Assembly (NCBI GenBank): GCA_013396525.1
Contig: VWYX01000218.1
Coordinates: forward strand, 186,001-250,000
Source of the DNA: Chaetorhynchus papuensis
Taxonomy: Eukaryota; Chordata; Aves; Passeriformes; Rhipiduridae
DNA length: 64,000 bases
Direction of reading: 5' to 3'
Positions 54,174 to 64,000 of the stretch are shown here, one piece after another. The notes under the pieces are model-generated. The model had not been told where the DNA came from. It worked only from the letters and a program-made list of their open reading frames with translations, and searched no databases. The position numbers and the translations under genes were made by a program. The number at the start of each line of letters is the position of its first letter. The first letter of the stretch is position 1.

Positions 54174-54440
54174 TGTGGTTTAACCCCTGTAGGCAGCTGA
54201 GCACTGCACAGCTGCTTTCTCAATTCCCTGTGGTGGCATGGGGGAAAGAATGGGAAGAGTAAAAGTGAGAAAAGTTGTGGGTTATGTTAAGTAGTTTAGT
54301 AGGAAAAGCAAAAGCTTTTGCTTTGCATTCAAGCAAAGCAAGAAATTCATTCACTAATTCCCATCAGTGGAGAATCAGAGCCACATCATACATCTTTTGG
54401 AAAGAAAAATATTATTATGGTGTATATCCTGATTGAACCA
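54174..54440 (+). mobile_element. ERVL-like LTR, 5' portion only (endogenous retrovirus relict)
   Basis: The segment begins TGTGGTTTAACCCC and continues with GGCAGCTGAGCACTGCACAG, a GGGGGAAAGAATGGGAAGAG block, AAAAGTGAGAAAAG and then CAAGCAAAGCAAG followed by ATTCATTCACTAATTCCCATC. This order of words is characteristic of abundant avian ERVL-type LTRs. After about 54,440 the match fades, and the LTR part that would hold the TATA box, poly(A) signal and 3' CA end is not visible. The copy is therefore a truncated, decayed solo LTR with no internal viral genes beside it. The strand is the usual orientation of the LTR (TG at the left). The 3' limit is approximate. Confidence 0.8.
54307..54322. 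repeat. Perfect 16-bp palindrome inside the LTR
   Basis: AGCAAAAGCTTTTGCT is fully self-complementary. It lies in the AAAGCAAAAG part of the LTR fragment and has probably arisen by mutation of that segment. Confidence 0.85.
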
Positions 54441-57400
54441 AAGTGATTCTTCCAATGGACAAGAAAAAAACGTACAGAATTGTGGCTGCTTGCATAAGAA
54501 AGGAGGAAAGAAAAGAGTATAGTTTCATGTTTTAGTCTGTACAATTTCACTTGGAATATAAGACACTAGTCATTTTGTTTGCAATAAAGAGCAGAAGGGA
54601 ACGCTATTAATGTCAAAGTTGTTTAGATACATAGCCCTGCTTAAATCAGTATGAATTAAGCTTCTAAAAACATTTTTAATCTGGGCCTATGGTGCTTGTG
54701 CATCAAAATAATCAGGAGAGATTCAGTATGCGTAGGTTTTTTCCCTGAAGGCTGAGCAAGAGTTGTGGTCAGCCAGCATTAGAAATGATTCAAGATGAAT
54801 GGATAAGTAAGTTTCACAGATTTGAGCTTCCATTGCAGACTGAGGCATTTGGACAGAAGGACAGCCCTTCTGTACTGATCAGTGATCCTCACCTATTCCA
54901 ATGGCAACAGGCTTCCTGCGGGGTTTATTGTGTTGTAACATAGCCATCTGTGCTGGTGTCATGTTGTGGATGAGTCTGAAAACACAGATAGGAATTATGG
55001 TGACACTAATTTTTATATGCAATACTGCCTGGCTAATAGAATTTGGCCATACTCTCGCCCCTCCACAGCTTCAAATGCGTTAAAAATCAAGGAATACCCA
55101 TCACACTAACAAAAATTGACTTTGTGGTACTGTCATGGACAGTGAATTCTCTCAAAGGTAAGAAAGGCAAGATCAGACAACTGAAGAAACAAAGGCCTTT
55201 CTTAATTGTTGTCTGTTTGCACATGGGGGTTGTTTTTTGCTTGTTTGTTTGTTTCTTTTCCTTGTTATTTTGTCACCTATTTCTTGAGTAATCCATTCGG
55301 GATTGGGAGGGGCAATGACAACAATAAAATATGGTGATTTTGACGGCTTTTGCTAATAGAAAGTGCAATTCCGGAACCACTTTGCAGAATTCCACGTTGT
55401 TTAACTCTTTCTTTAGTTAGTCTGTGCTCTCTAACATTGAGGACAAGGTTCCAACAGCTCATCATTAACCAATCATTCCAAATTCCAGAAACACCACAGG
55501 AAAAGAAACTAAATAGCACTTATTTTGTAATTTTATGTATTTGCATTAAATTGATTTCACCTGTGATGGCATTTTAAGAGAAACAGGATGTTACATTTTG
55601 ATTCCCATAAGGAATAAATGTGTTTTGTGATAATTCCAGTTTGATACACAATGATAGAAAAAAGAGAAAGGGAAAGAAAATGAACACTGGAAAGAACAGA
55701 GTAGAATTCTTATAGCAGAAAATAACCGTAAGAAGTTAAGAGTCAGAACTTGAAAGAAGATTCCTGGAGGGGCATAGGAAACTGAAAGGATAATCTATAA
55801 AGGAATAGCTTTTTTTTAACAGAACTTTAAAAAGAAAAATTGAAAGTTAGACATACTAGAGAAGCTGAGGATGGAAACAAAAAGTAGTAGCGAAAAGAAA
55901 GTCATGGTTTGAGTAGCACTCTAGACTCACCAGACAGTTCACACCAGCAGGAATGTCTAACAATTTTCTGAACTGTAAAAACTGGACCTTCCCTAAAGTG
56001 CCATTGGTTTTTTTTGTTACATTCACTCTGTTCTCAGACTGTACTTTGCTATCCAAAAATCTGAATCAAGAGGAGAACTTTGAAAAGCACAGGAGTTCTA
56101 GGTTTCTTAACTACTCCAAATGACTTTGAAATTATAGAGCTACAGCTGTGCTGAAGGCAAAGAGAGGAAGCTTTCTTTGCTTCTGCAGAGCCATCTGCCA
56201 TACCCATGTCTGCAGAACCATTCCAGGTGGAGCACAACCCGGTTAACCCAGCCTCCATCCAGCTGGATACCCAAATGAGATGTTTATGCTAAGGGGGATT
56301 TTCAAGATTCTTTACAGATAGCAATTCAGCTGGCATGTTCTGCCTCGCTGCTGTTGGAGCAGAGGCTGAGGGCACCACAGCAGAACCTCTGTTTTCCCAG
56401 CCAGGGATGCTCAGCTGTATTCATTGGTACTTCAACATGGATTCAGCTGTGGTCTGCAAGATGAACCTACATTTTATAACTAAGAAGGATTAAAAGTACT
56501 GCTCTTATCTTCATTCAAGGCTTAGAAAAGCTGTAGCAACACTATATGACTGGTTTGAAAGTGTCTCAAGCGCTCAACAGTCAAATAAAAAAAAGTCCCC
56601 AAGACAATCTCTGATGGACATGCAAACAATCAGATTGCTGGTTGAACCATCAATGTGGGACAGAAGAAGCAAAAAGGAAAGTGCAGCTAAAACATGGCTT
56701 GTGACTCTTCATCTTAGAACTGAGCCTCTATGATCAATACTGTCTTCAGTGAAAAATGTAGCCTGCTGATATGGTGTGATCTGGGGTAGCTCTATGACAG
56801 AGAATTCTATGCCAGGTGGTCTAATAGTAGTATCATAAAACAAGAATAAGTTATGGAGTGTTCTGACTTTTTGTTATTTTATTTTAGTGGCACAAATATT
56901 GAGCTATTCCTAGAATAATAAATGTGGAATGCCAAGCAACATGTAAAATCAAAAAAATACAAGAAAAAAAGGAAAGGAAACCAAAAGAAAAGCCTGAAAA
57001 AATACAAAGGCAGAGAGGTACAAAAAACAAATTATTATTCTTCAAGCAATTAGTCTCAGCTTTGATGTTGCTGAGTAATATTTGGATCAGTGTTTTGTCT
57101 TTTATTGTATACCATGACAATGTATGAAAGTAACACTCATTTTGAGTTCTGGTACATAGAAACATAGAACGAGAGAGACTAAAGTGGTTTTGTACAGTAG
57201 TAGGACCTTAAAAATGACTATGTCAATAATGATAATTCATTAACAGATGAATTGTTCTGAAAAGAAGTCACCAAAATGTTTTGAGACTTCTGAATTTAAA
57301 TCTTTGTAAATTTTAGACTAATTTTGACTGGCACAACTATTTATGCCTAGTGTTAACTACTTTTTGAGAAATAAGCAGCTGGGTTGCAATCCAACTCTAT

Positions 57401-58999
57401 GTCCTTTGCCTCCTGTCAAGCAACATAAACTTTCAGGAGGCTTGCAACTGCTGGCTTCTGTTTTAGATCACAGACTACTGAAAATACCCCTGTGCATAGT
57501 ATGGAACCAGCCTGGGTCTGATTACAGATTTCCAGAGTTTGCTACCAAGTTAAATGTTGAGTAAAAAATTTACAACTATTGTTGTTCTCTTTCAAGTGAT
57601 TTATAAGACTACTGGAGACAGAATCTGGTGCCAGTGTCAGATTAATCTCCTTTCTGATATCTAAAGGTAATATTGATTGGTAAGACTAACTGTAAATCCA
57701 CCCAAATAAAATCTTCAGGAAACATATCACATACAATAAACTTTAAGACCTTTCAAGGCCACATCTTCAGATGAAAGTTTGCCCACAAGGACATCAAATT
57801 TTACTGTCAGTTTTTACTCCAACTGTGTTAAGTATTTCCAATTCCTTCCCATCATCCTTTTTTTTTTTTTTGAGAATTCACACATAAAACCTCCAAAGAT
57901 TAGCATGCAGCAGGTAAAAGCAATTGCAAAGAACCACTATCATTTTTCATTGTATTACATTCTGCAAATGTGACTTTTAACTTCTAAACACAAATTTCCA
58001 AATAAATAATGACAAACAATCTGCAACCCCAACATGCACTGCTTCTCTTTTTGGAAGTAAAACACATACTTGAGTAAACTGTGTTACTTGCGCCATTGCT
58101 AAATGCCGAAAAAGTCTAAAGAATTATGCAAGCAAAGCTATAGCCAAATAAGTCTTCCAGTCAGATACTGGACTTAAGTTTTCAGAGTTAATTTCTGAAA
58201 ATTTATATTTTTTCTAAAATAGTGCCATTCTGAATGCAATCACAACATAAATGATGTTTTTTGTGAACTCTAAAACACAGTGGGCATAACTGTCAAGCAC
58301 TGCCAGCTATACCCAACAGACTGCAATTTAACACGCTTAGGTAGGTAGAAATTAAGTATCTAAATTAGCCAGTACCAGTATAGATTTTTTCAATTTCAGA
58401 GACTAAAAATAACAAAAAAAAAAATCTATTTTGTTACCCTGTAGCAAGTTCCCATATAAAAATTCCCATATAATGCACAAATAAGAGTTAAAGACACTAC
58501 CAAACAACTACTAGAAATCTGAATAGACACACTTTTTAAAAAAAATACCTCAAATAGAAGGGCACACCTGCCACAATTTTGCCATTGAATAAAACCACTT
58601 TGCACACATCTTCAATACCTGTTTCTTTTTGTATCCTTTCCTGCCTCTCCTTTTTGGTTTTTTTTTGTTCTCCTTCTTTATATGCACATGTTAATATTCA
58701 GGTTCAGGCAATACATAACATTTTCCCCACATCATGAAAAATTTTAAAATAATCATTGTAACCAACATAGTAGGATACTAGCTGTAGTTTTCAGAACCTG
58801 AAGTCACAACCTGACTGAAGTGAAACCTCTACATATTCATGAGAAAGATCTGCTAAGGCAATAATATTTCAAGAAAGCATTTATTAGCTTCCTTAATGGT
58901 ATTTTTCACCAACCACTTTTTTTTTCCTCCTTGAATTGCTGCTGCCACCTTCCCCATATTACACACCTATTTAGATACCCAGACATTAATTTCTGCTTT
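54441..58999. other. Non-coding stretch, no gene recognised
   Basis: AT-rich unique sequence with short chance frames (93 codons or fewer). A T/G tetranucleotide tract lies near 55,235-55,260. A direct repeat of TTCCCATATA lies near 58,450-58,475, and there are T-runs at about 57.86 and 58.92 kb. No transposon or exon is recognised. Confidence 0.55.
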
Positions 59000-59555
59000 T
59001 ATTCTTCTGCCCCTGTAGATGATTCTATTACCTTGTGGTACAGGGCCATAGATCTCACCGGCATGGCAGAGACATGGTAGAACAGCTCAGCACCATAGAG
59101 TGCTGCCATCAGCAGAGCATCAGGGATGGAGAGAGGTGAACCTTCCCCACTGCCCAGGTGAGATGCATTAGCCATTCTTATGTCCTCCCCAGGGCAACGA
59201 AGACATACTAGAAGAGCAGGAAGTTGATAAATGTCTGTTGAGGGGTGGTAAAAGAGAAAGAGACAGACTCTTCTCAGGGACTTCTGTACACAGGACAAGA
59301 GGCAATGGGCAGAGATTGGAGTTCCAGAAACTCTGTTTAAACATTCAAAAAAAAATATTATTCCTGAGAGGGTGATAAAACACTGGTGCTGGTTGCCCAT
59401 GGAGGTTGTAGAGTCTTCCTCTTTGGAGATATTCAAAAGCCATCCGAGCAGAGCCCAGACAAATTGCTCCACTTGCCCTTGTTTTGGGCATGAAGATTGG
59501 ACAAATTTCCAGACATCGCTTCTTACCTCAGCTGTTTTGAGATTCTGTGGTATTT
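59000..59555 (+). mobile_element. CR1 LINE, internally rearranged, 3' end present
   Basis: Two CR1 parts are visible. At about 59,030-59,120 the words CTCACCGGCATGGCAGAGAC, ATGGTAGAACAGCTCA and GAGTGCTGCCAT match the endonuclease region of CR1 ORF2, where a conserved ITETWW-type stretch is expected; here it carries stop codons. At about 59,255-59,555 the sequence is the 3' end: GACTCTTCTCAGGGAC, GGACAAGAGGCAATGGGCAG, CCTGAGAGGGTGATAAAACA, TTGCCCATGGAGGTTGTAGAG, then the 3' UTR with TTGGACAAATTTCCAGA, ACCTCAGCTGTTTTGAG and ATTCTGTGG. Most of the reverse transcriptase in between is missing, so the copy has a large internal deletion or joins two insertions. The 157-codon minus-strand frame over it (58,999-59,472) is antisense CR1, not a gene. 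The 3' end is firm; the 5' boundary and the join are approximate. Confidence 0.82.
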
Positions 59556-60260
59556 ATTTCAGAGAAATAACCACTGAACAAATTTTGAATATTACTGTGG
59601 TAAACAGTCCAACACCTTGGCAAGTTTCAGATTCATCTATTTCTATGTTGTACTGCATCACCTGGACTCAGTTTGAATGCGTGTTAAACAGGAAGATACA
59701 TAGGTGCTCTTTAAACGATATATGCAAAGAGCCCATTCCTAAACATTGTGTCAACAACTTGTTACAGAACTAAAGAACATGCAGTTACAGCACTTTTTAA
59801 CGAAACAGAATGACTGTTGTTCAGGAAAGATCATGGCACCCAAATGGTAGTTGCCTCCTTCTCAGTCAGCTTTCATGAAGTTTTTTTTCTCCGTTATAAA
59901 ATAAAAAGACTTTTAAATTTAGATTAATGTGCTTTTAAGAGCAACAGTTTCTGACTTTTTTTATCCTTGCTCCAGATTCTGAAGTGAATGAATCTCTTAT
60001 ATTTACAAACAAAACCAAAATAGCTTGAGAAGTCTTTAGATTCAGGGACAGAAGAGTCTTTACATTCAGGTGCAACTGTGTCTCAATATTAGTAAACATA
60101 TCTAAAACACTTTTCTACATCTTCTGATATTTCCCTCCTCTTTCCTGCTACATTTTCCTTTTTACCAGACTCATACGATGTTTATTTTTAATAACATCTT
60201 ATTATAGGCCACAACACAATAACTATAGTCTGCTATCTAATTTTGTGTGTGATAGAGATA
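59556..60260. other. Spacer between two facing CR1 3' ends
   Basis: About 700 bases of AT-rich sequence without a recognised gene or repeat. Confidence 0.6.
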
Positions 60261-60402
60261 AATCATAGAATTATTTAGGTTGGAAAACACCTTTAAGGTC
60301 ATCGAATCAAACTGCAAAGGTAATGCTTCCAAGTCCACCACTAAACTGTATCTAGCGCTGCATCTAAACAGCTTTACAATGTCTCCAGGGATGGTGATTG
60401 TC
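60261..60402 (-). mobile_element. CR1 LINE fragment, 3' end only, minus strand
   Basis: Read on the plus strand it starts AATCATAGAATTATTTAGGT, then TTGGAAAACACCTTTAAGGT and CATCGAATC. This is the reverse complement of a CR1 3' terminus, which usually reads as three blocks on its own strand: the GATGACCTTTAAGGT-type block, TTCCAACC, then ATTCTATGATT. It continues with CCACTAAACTGTATCTAGCG, CATCTAAACAGCTTTACAAT and TCTCCAGGGATGGTGA, a block typical of the CR1 3' UTR and the end of the coding region. The element breaks off near 60,402. Only about 140 bases are left and nothing is coded. Confidence 0.92.
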
Positions 60403-61779
60403 TCAGTTTCAAACTGTAAAGGTCTCTAAACATCTTAAACTCAGATTATCTGTAGCAGTTAGGTGGTCTTTTGGAGATAGTTAGTGAGAAGAGAAATTTC
60501 AGATGAAGATCCTAAAACTAGTGTCCACAACAGGTAAAGTCAGTCACTTTTCAGAAGTGTTATTCTCTATTGCCTAGAAAAGCAATCTGAAACTAGTTTC
60601 CACATTCACCTTTTTATTTTATAGCCAGTGTCATTCAGATGAGGTGAATCCTGTCTGCACACTCAAATCCAGTTTTGTTTTTTTTTTAATCGAGTGTATT
60701 TAAAACTCAATATTAAAATTAAATATTATTCATTATTCCAAATATTAACCTTTAGGAACAGTCACATTTGAACATTCACAGAAATACTAAAAGGTATATT
60801 TCGGATTTTTTTATGGTCTGCAAGTGTTATACTATAACTGACAATCTACAGAAGTCCAGAAAATAATTTTTGACTAAAATTTAGTGAATGCATATGCATG
60901 GGACCAAGTACCAGCTGAACAAGCTTAATAGGTACCTTAAATTAAAGACAATGTGGAGCTTAAGCATGATGATTGATGCCCTTAAAATGGGGAAGGAAAA
61001 AACCAAGCTACCTCCCCCCATTAAAAAAAAAAACCCAACCAACCAACCAAAAGCCACTCTTGGAAAGCTGCTTTTATTTCCATCAGATACAATCTGGTCT
61101 ACTCACAGATAACCAGCAACTTGGAAAAGATAAGACAGTTAAAAAGGCTAGAATCTTTGAAAATCAGAATACAAGACTGCAAAGTAGAGGAACAGGAATA
61201 GAAATAGACTAAACGCATTCAAAGTGGAAAAATTTAAGCTGTAAAAATATCTTCAATTTATTCTTGCAAAGGACTAAAGTAAAACTTGCCAGATCAGCCA
61301 AGTGAAATACTCAAGGAAGGTTCAGCAGTGAGTTATGGAGAGTAATTCAGATACCAAAGGAAATCAGAAGATTTCATTCCTTTTATGCCACTGAACCTTA
61401 AATGTGGGTATTAATCAAAAAGCATTTCATACACTCACTTCTGCCTAAGTCTGGTTTAGAAGCCTCATAACGGAGGGTGACTTGTATAATTTTGCAGAAG
61501 AGCTATATCAGAATCAAAAAGAAGTCTATAAACTTTCAAGGCATTGACATCAATTACTGCAGTACTGAAATTTTATTCTATCTCTTATATTTAGTATATA
61601 TGTAATGAGTGTATGTGCTTGGGAACTGCTGAAATTTGAAGCATCTCTAATGAAAACAAATTGTCTAACACCTTAATCGAGAGCACTAAAGGTATGTAAA
61701 CAAGTATTGCGTTTTTTACTAGAAGATGATTTTGCTTAAAGATGTTAGACACCCAAACATTCCTTTAACCCTAGAAAAC
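60403..61779. other. Non-coding stretch before the LTR
   Basis: AT-rich sequence without recognised genes. An A11 run followed by CCAA units lies at 61,023-61,050 (listed separately), with two overlapping chance frames across it. The left limit of the LTR that follows is uncertain, so the last 100-200 bases may belong to it. Confidence 0.5.
61023..61050. repeat. A11 run plus (CCAA)n
   Basis: Eleven A residues followed by about four CCAA units; a simple repeat. Confidence 0.85.
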
Positions 61780-62168
61780 ATCAGTTATGAAACAACCTAC
61801 AGTGTCAGAAAAAGGAGGGCTTGTGTCTCAGAGCTTATCCGGTTCAGGTTACTTGGACAGAGTGCGTGCATGGAGCCTGCTGCAGCAAGGCACTGTAAGG
61901 ACTTAAAGAATGCAGTTGTCTGTCCCAAAACCCCACAAACACTGTCCCCATAAGATAAGCCACAACGATGGAACTTGAGGATAAGCACAGACGGTGCAGC
62001 AGGAAGGATCTAATTTCCAGGCCTAACAGAGGTCAGCAATTGATTAGCATCCAGACAAAAATTTCTACTGTGGCAAACTGTGGGAAAGGAAGCAAGTGCT
62101 TAGACACATACCATCTCAAGTTGTGGGAACAGTATCTGTGCCCCCGTGGATACCTGGGATTTGGACTG

Positions 62169-62175
62169 TATAAAA
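62169..62175 (+). promoter_or_regulatory. TATA box of the LTR
   Basis: TATAAAA, correctly placed upstream of the pyrimidine tract and poly(A) signal of the LTR. It probably served as the old viral promoter; present activity is unknown. Confidence 0.6.
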
Positions 62176-62283
62176 TTGGTGCCTCCAGAGGAATGACTCA
62201 GGACCCCAACACCAAAGACCGGGGTGAAGAAGGGCCAGTGGGACACCACACGAATCCACATGGTGGTGATTTCTTTGACTTAA

Positions 62284-62361
62284 CCTCTCTCTCTCCCTCC
62301 CTCTCTCTTTCTCTTCCCTCCTCACCCTCCCCTCCCATCCCATTTCTTTCTCTCTCTACCT
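62284..62361 (+). repeat. C/T-rich pyrimidine tract in the LTR
   Basis: About 78 bases made almost entirely of C and T (CTCTCT and CCCTCC units), between the TATA box and the poly(A) signal. The minus strand is purine-rich here and gives spurious RER-rich frames. Confidence 0.9.
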
Positions 62362-62375
62362 CACATTTACTGTTA

Positions 62376-62381
62376 AATAAA
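62376..62381 (+). terminator. Poly(A) signal of the LTR
   Basis: AATAAA, about 205 bases downstream of the TATA box and about 58 bases before the presumed 3' end of the LTR, the place expected for the retroviral polyadenylation signal. Confidence 0.6.
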
Positions 62382-62443
62382 ATCCATACTATTGACTTTG
62401 GCATATGCTCTTGTTTGCACCTTAATTTGGGCAGAGGCATCTC

Positions 62444-64000
62444 ATAATTGGATCATAATAGCCACAGAACTGAACTCTAGTAGATTTGTGGGACCTATGA
62501 ATTCACCTATGAAGATATGAAAAAAAAACATTTAAGGGTTAAATCTGGTTTGTTTTTTTTTAATTACCTCTTCCATCCTTTCTTTTTCTACAATTTTCCA
62601 AAAATTGTTATTCTAGTCATACGATCAGTTGCTTTTCAAGCTGCAAAAGTTTAAACTACTAAAAGACACATAAACACTAGGGAAGAATTCTCTCTTTGGA
62701 ATCACACTGTTAGTTTGTACTGGTAATTCAGTTGCTCTTAAAAAAAATACTTTAGCAATCAACATTTTAATATTCTACAGTGTTTGGTATTGAAACATTT
62801 GCATGTAAGTAGAGAGAAAAAGAAAATGGCTATTATACCAATTATTAGAGCTTAACTCTTCAGTACATGAGCTTCTTTTCCATAAACAGGTTGGCTTTCA
62901 TTGTTTGCTAGTGTTTTCCTTTAAAATATCTCATTCTCACAAATGCTGCAATATAGATCTTCCTGTTTAATAAGGAAATCACGAATGTAGTTTAACCGCA
63001 TGCATTAACTATGGGTTAACAGCAGTAGAGAGGACCTAATACAGACCTAATTTATGTGATAGGATGTTCACAGTACTTTGACTCAGGATGAGCCAGTGCT
63101 ACAAATTTTATGCTTACATTTTACAAATTGTTGGTTGAGTACCAAATATCGTACCAATAGAAATTCGTAAGAGGCATTGTGGGGGAAATTTCACCTTAAA
63201 AAGCTGTTCACTTACCTTCTACAATCTTAGGCAAAAGATTTTCAATCCAGGGAGACACATGATACATGTTTTCAGAGATGTTCTTTTTAAGAAATCCGAT
63301 AGTCATATGCTCAAAATACACCACTTGTTACTCTTTTTCCTCTTTGGTTTATTCTAGATCAAGTAATTCGTGAGACAGAATATGTCTCCTGTCTGCCTCT
63401 TAATGAAGAGCAGCTTGTTTGCTAAAGAACATGGAAGTACAGTGCATTGGTGAGAATAAAAGAGCCCATTGTCATAATTTAAATGTCTGCAATGCTTCCA
63501 GACAAGAATGTTTCTTCATGTTGCCATGGAATTTCAGGGTGTTCCTAAAATTTAAAAATTAATTCTTAATACTAATAAAGATAGATGGATGGATAAATAA
63601 ATAGATAAATGTAATTAACTTTGAGCTTTTTGATCTGCTTCAGTTACTTTTCAGTGGAATAAAATATTATTTTTTAAATTTATCTTGGCAAGCTAAATAA
63701 ATAAGAAAAATTGTCTAAATATTTGTCAGCCATGCAGAGGCATATTCATTTATTCTAGTCTTTGTGCAGCTGGAAAAGCTAAACAGATTACATATATCAC
63801 CATGACAAAGATCAGACATAGTAATCTGAAAAATAACATCAGTTTGCATTAATCAATCAGAATAGGGATGTCCCCAGGTTTCTAAGCCCTTTTGAAAAAT
63901 TCAGTTCATAGAACTGGTAGTTCTGAGTTAAATTTTCAATAAAGTATAAAAACAAAGCAAATGAAAACCCTAACCACCCACAAACAGAACAAGAAAACTC
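62444..64000. other. Non-coding stretch, no gene recognised
   Basis: AT-rich unique sequence to the end of the window. It contains a GATG/GATA/AATA microsatellite near 63.58 kb. I see no exon or transposon. Confidence 0.55.
63579..63610. repeat. GATA/GATG/AATA tetranucleotide microsatellite
   Basis: Degenerate tetranucleotide units (GATA, GATG, AATA) in a 32-base tract. Confidence 0.85.

Larger units (their letters stand above)
61780..62443 (+). mobile_element. Endogenous retroviral LTR (probable solo LTR)
   Basis: The layout is that of a retroviral LTR in plus orientation. A GC-richer upstream (U3-like) segment is followed by a TATA box (TATAAAA, 62,169-62,175). Then comes a GGTGAAGAAGGGCCAGTGGGAC block, a long C/T-rich tract (62,284-62,361), a poly(A) signal AATAAA (62,376-62,381) and a short 3' part ending GGCAGAGGCA near 62,439. 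The spacing from TATA to AATAAA is about 205 bases. The last 41 bases recur at 23.27-23.31 kb, which supports a repeat-family origin. I see no viral genes, primer-binding site or second LTR beside it, so it is probably a solo LTR. Neither the exact left edge (TG) nor a flanking target duplication could be fixed; a possible left end lies anywhere from about 61,743 to 61,917. The 159-codon frame at 61,968-62,447 reads through the pyrimidine tract and is not a credible protein. Confidence 0.7.

Noticed and set aside
58999..59472. 157-codon minus-strand open frame
   Set aside because: It is antisense to a degraded CR1 element; the CR1 words on the plus strand explain the sequence.
61968..62447. 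159-codon plus-strand open frame, the longest in the window
   Set aside because: It lies inside the LTR and its second half reads the pyrimidine tract as S/P/L repeats. It is low-complexity and matches no protein family I know.
1..64000. CRISPR array, operon, tRNA or rRNA genes
   Set aside because: No regularly spaced repeats with unique spacers (the 40-bp repeats are directly adjacent) and no recognisable tRNA or rRNA sequence. The CR1 and LTR content shows the DNA is vertebrate, not prokaryotic.

Overview
The window reads as non-coding vertebrate nuclear DNA, most likely from a bird. It is AT-rich (roughly 36-38 % GC by eye) and has no dense coding. Its recognisable repeats are truncated CR1 non-LTR retrotransposons, with their typical 3' tails of short direct repeats, and avian-type endogenous retroviral LTR fragments. 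Interspersed repeats are sparse, about 5 % of the window by my count, which fits a bird better than a mammal or a non-avian reptile. I cannot tell whether the window is intergenic or lies inside a very long intron. I recognise no protein-coding exon, tRNA, rRNA or CRISPR array.

Layout. 1-7.77 kb is unique AT-rich sequence with a few microsatellites. A 5'-truncated CR1 lies at 7.77-8.57 kb on the plus strand. A 40-bp unit is repeated exactly three times at 12,393-12,512. A compact CpG-rich block at about 16.49-16.98 kb is the best promoter or first-exon candidate in the window. A purine-rich segment lies 2-3 kb downstream of it (about 19.16-19.56 kb). From 20 to 46 kb the sequence is unique, apart from simple repeats and a 41-bp piece near 23.3 kb that resembles the 3' end of an LTR at 62.4 kb. 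A second plus-strand CR1 lies at 46.02-46.63 kb. The 5' half of an avian ERVL-like LTR lies at 54.17-54.44 kb. The last 5 kb hold an internally rearranged plus-strand CR1 (about 59.0-59.55 kb), a short minus-strand CR1 facing it (60.26-60.40 kb) and a fuller LTR with a TATA box, pyrimidine tract and poly(A) signal (about 61.8-62.44 kb).

No set of genes here works together as a pathway, and I found no convincing new biological system. The open frames are short. The longest lie inside or antisense to CR1 and LTR sequence, and the longest outside them (124 codons) is about what chance predicts in this much AT-rich DNA. The items most worth checking are the CpG block with its splice-donor-like ends, the exact 40-bp triplication, the rearranged CR1 and a few candidate conserved non-coding elements. 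Boundaries of all transposon calls are approximate: family assignments come from recognising conserved sequence, not from an alignment.
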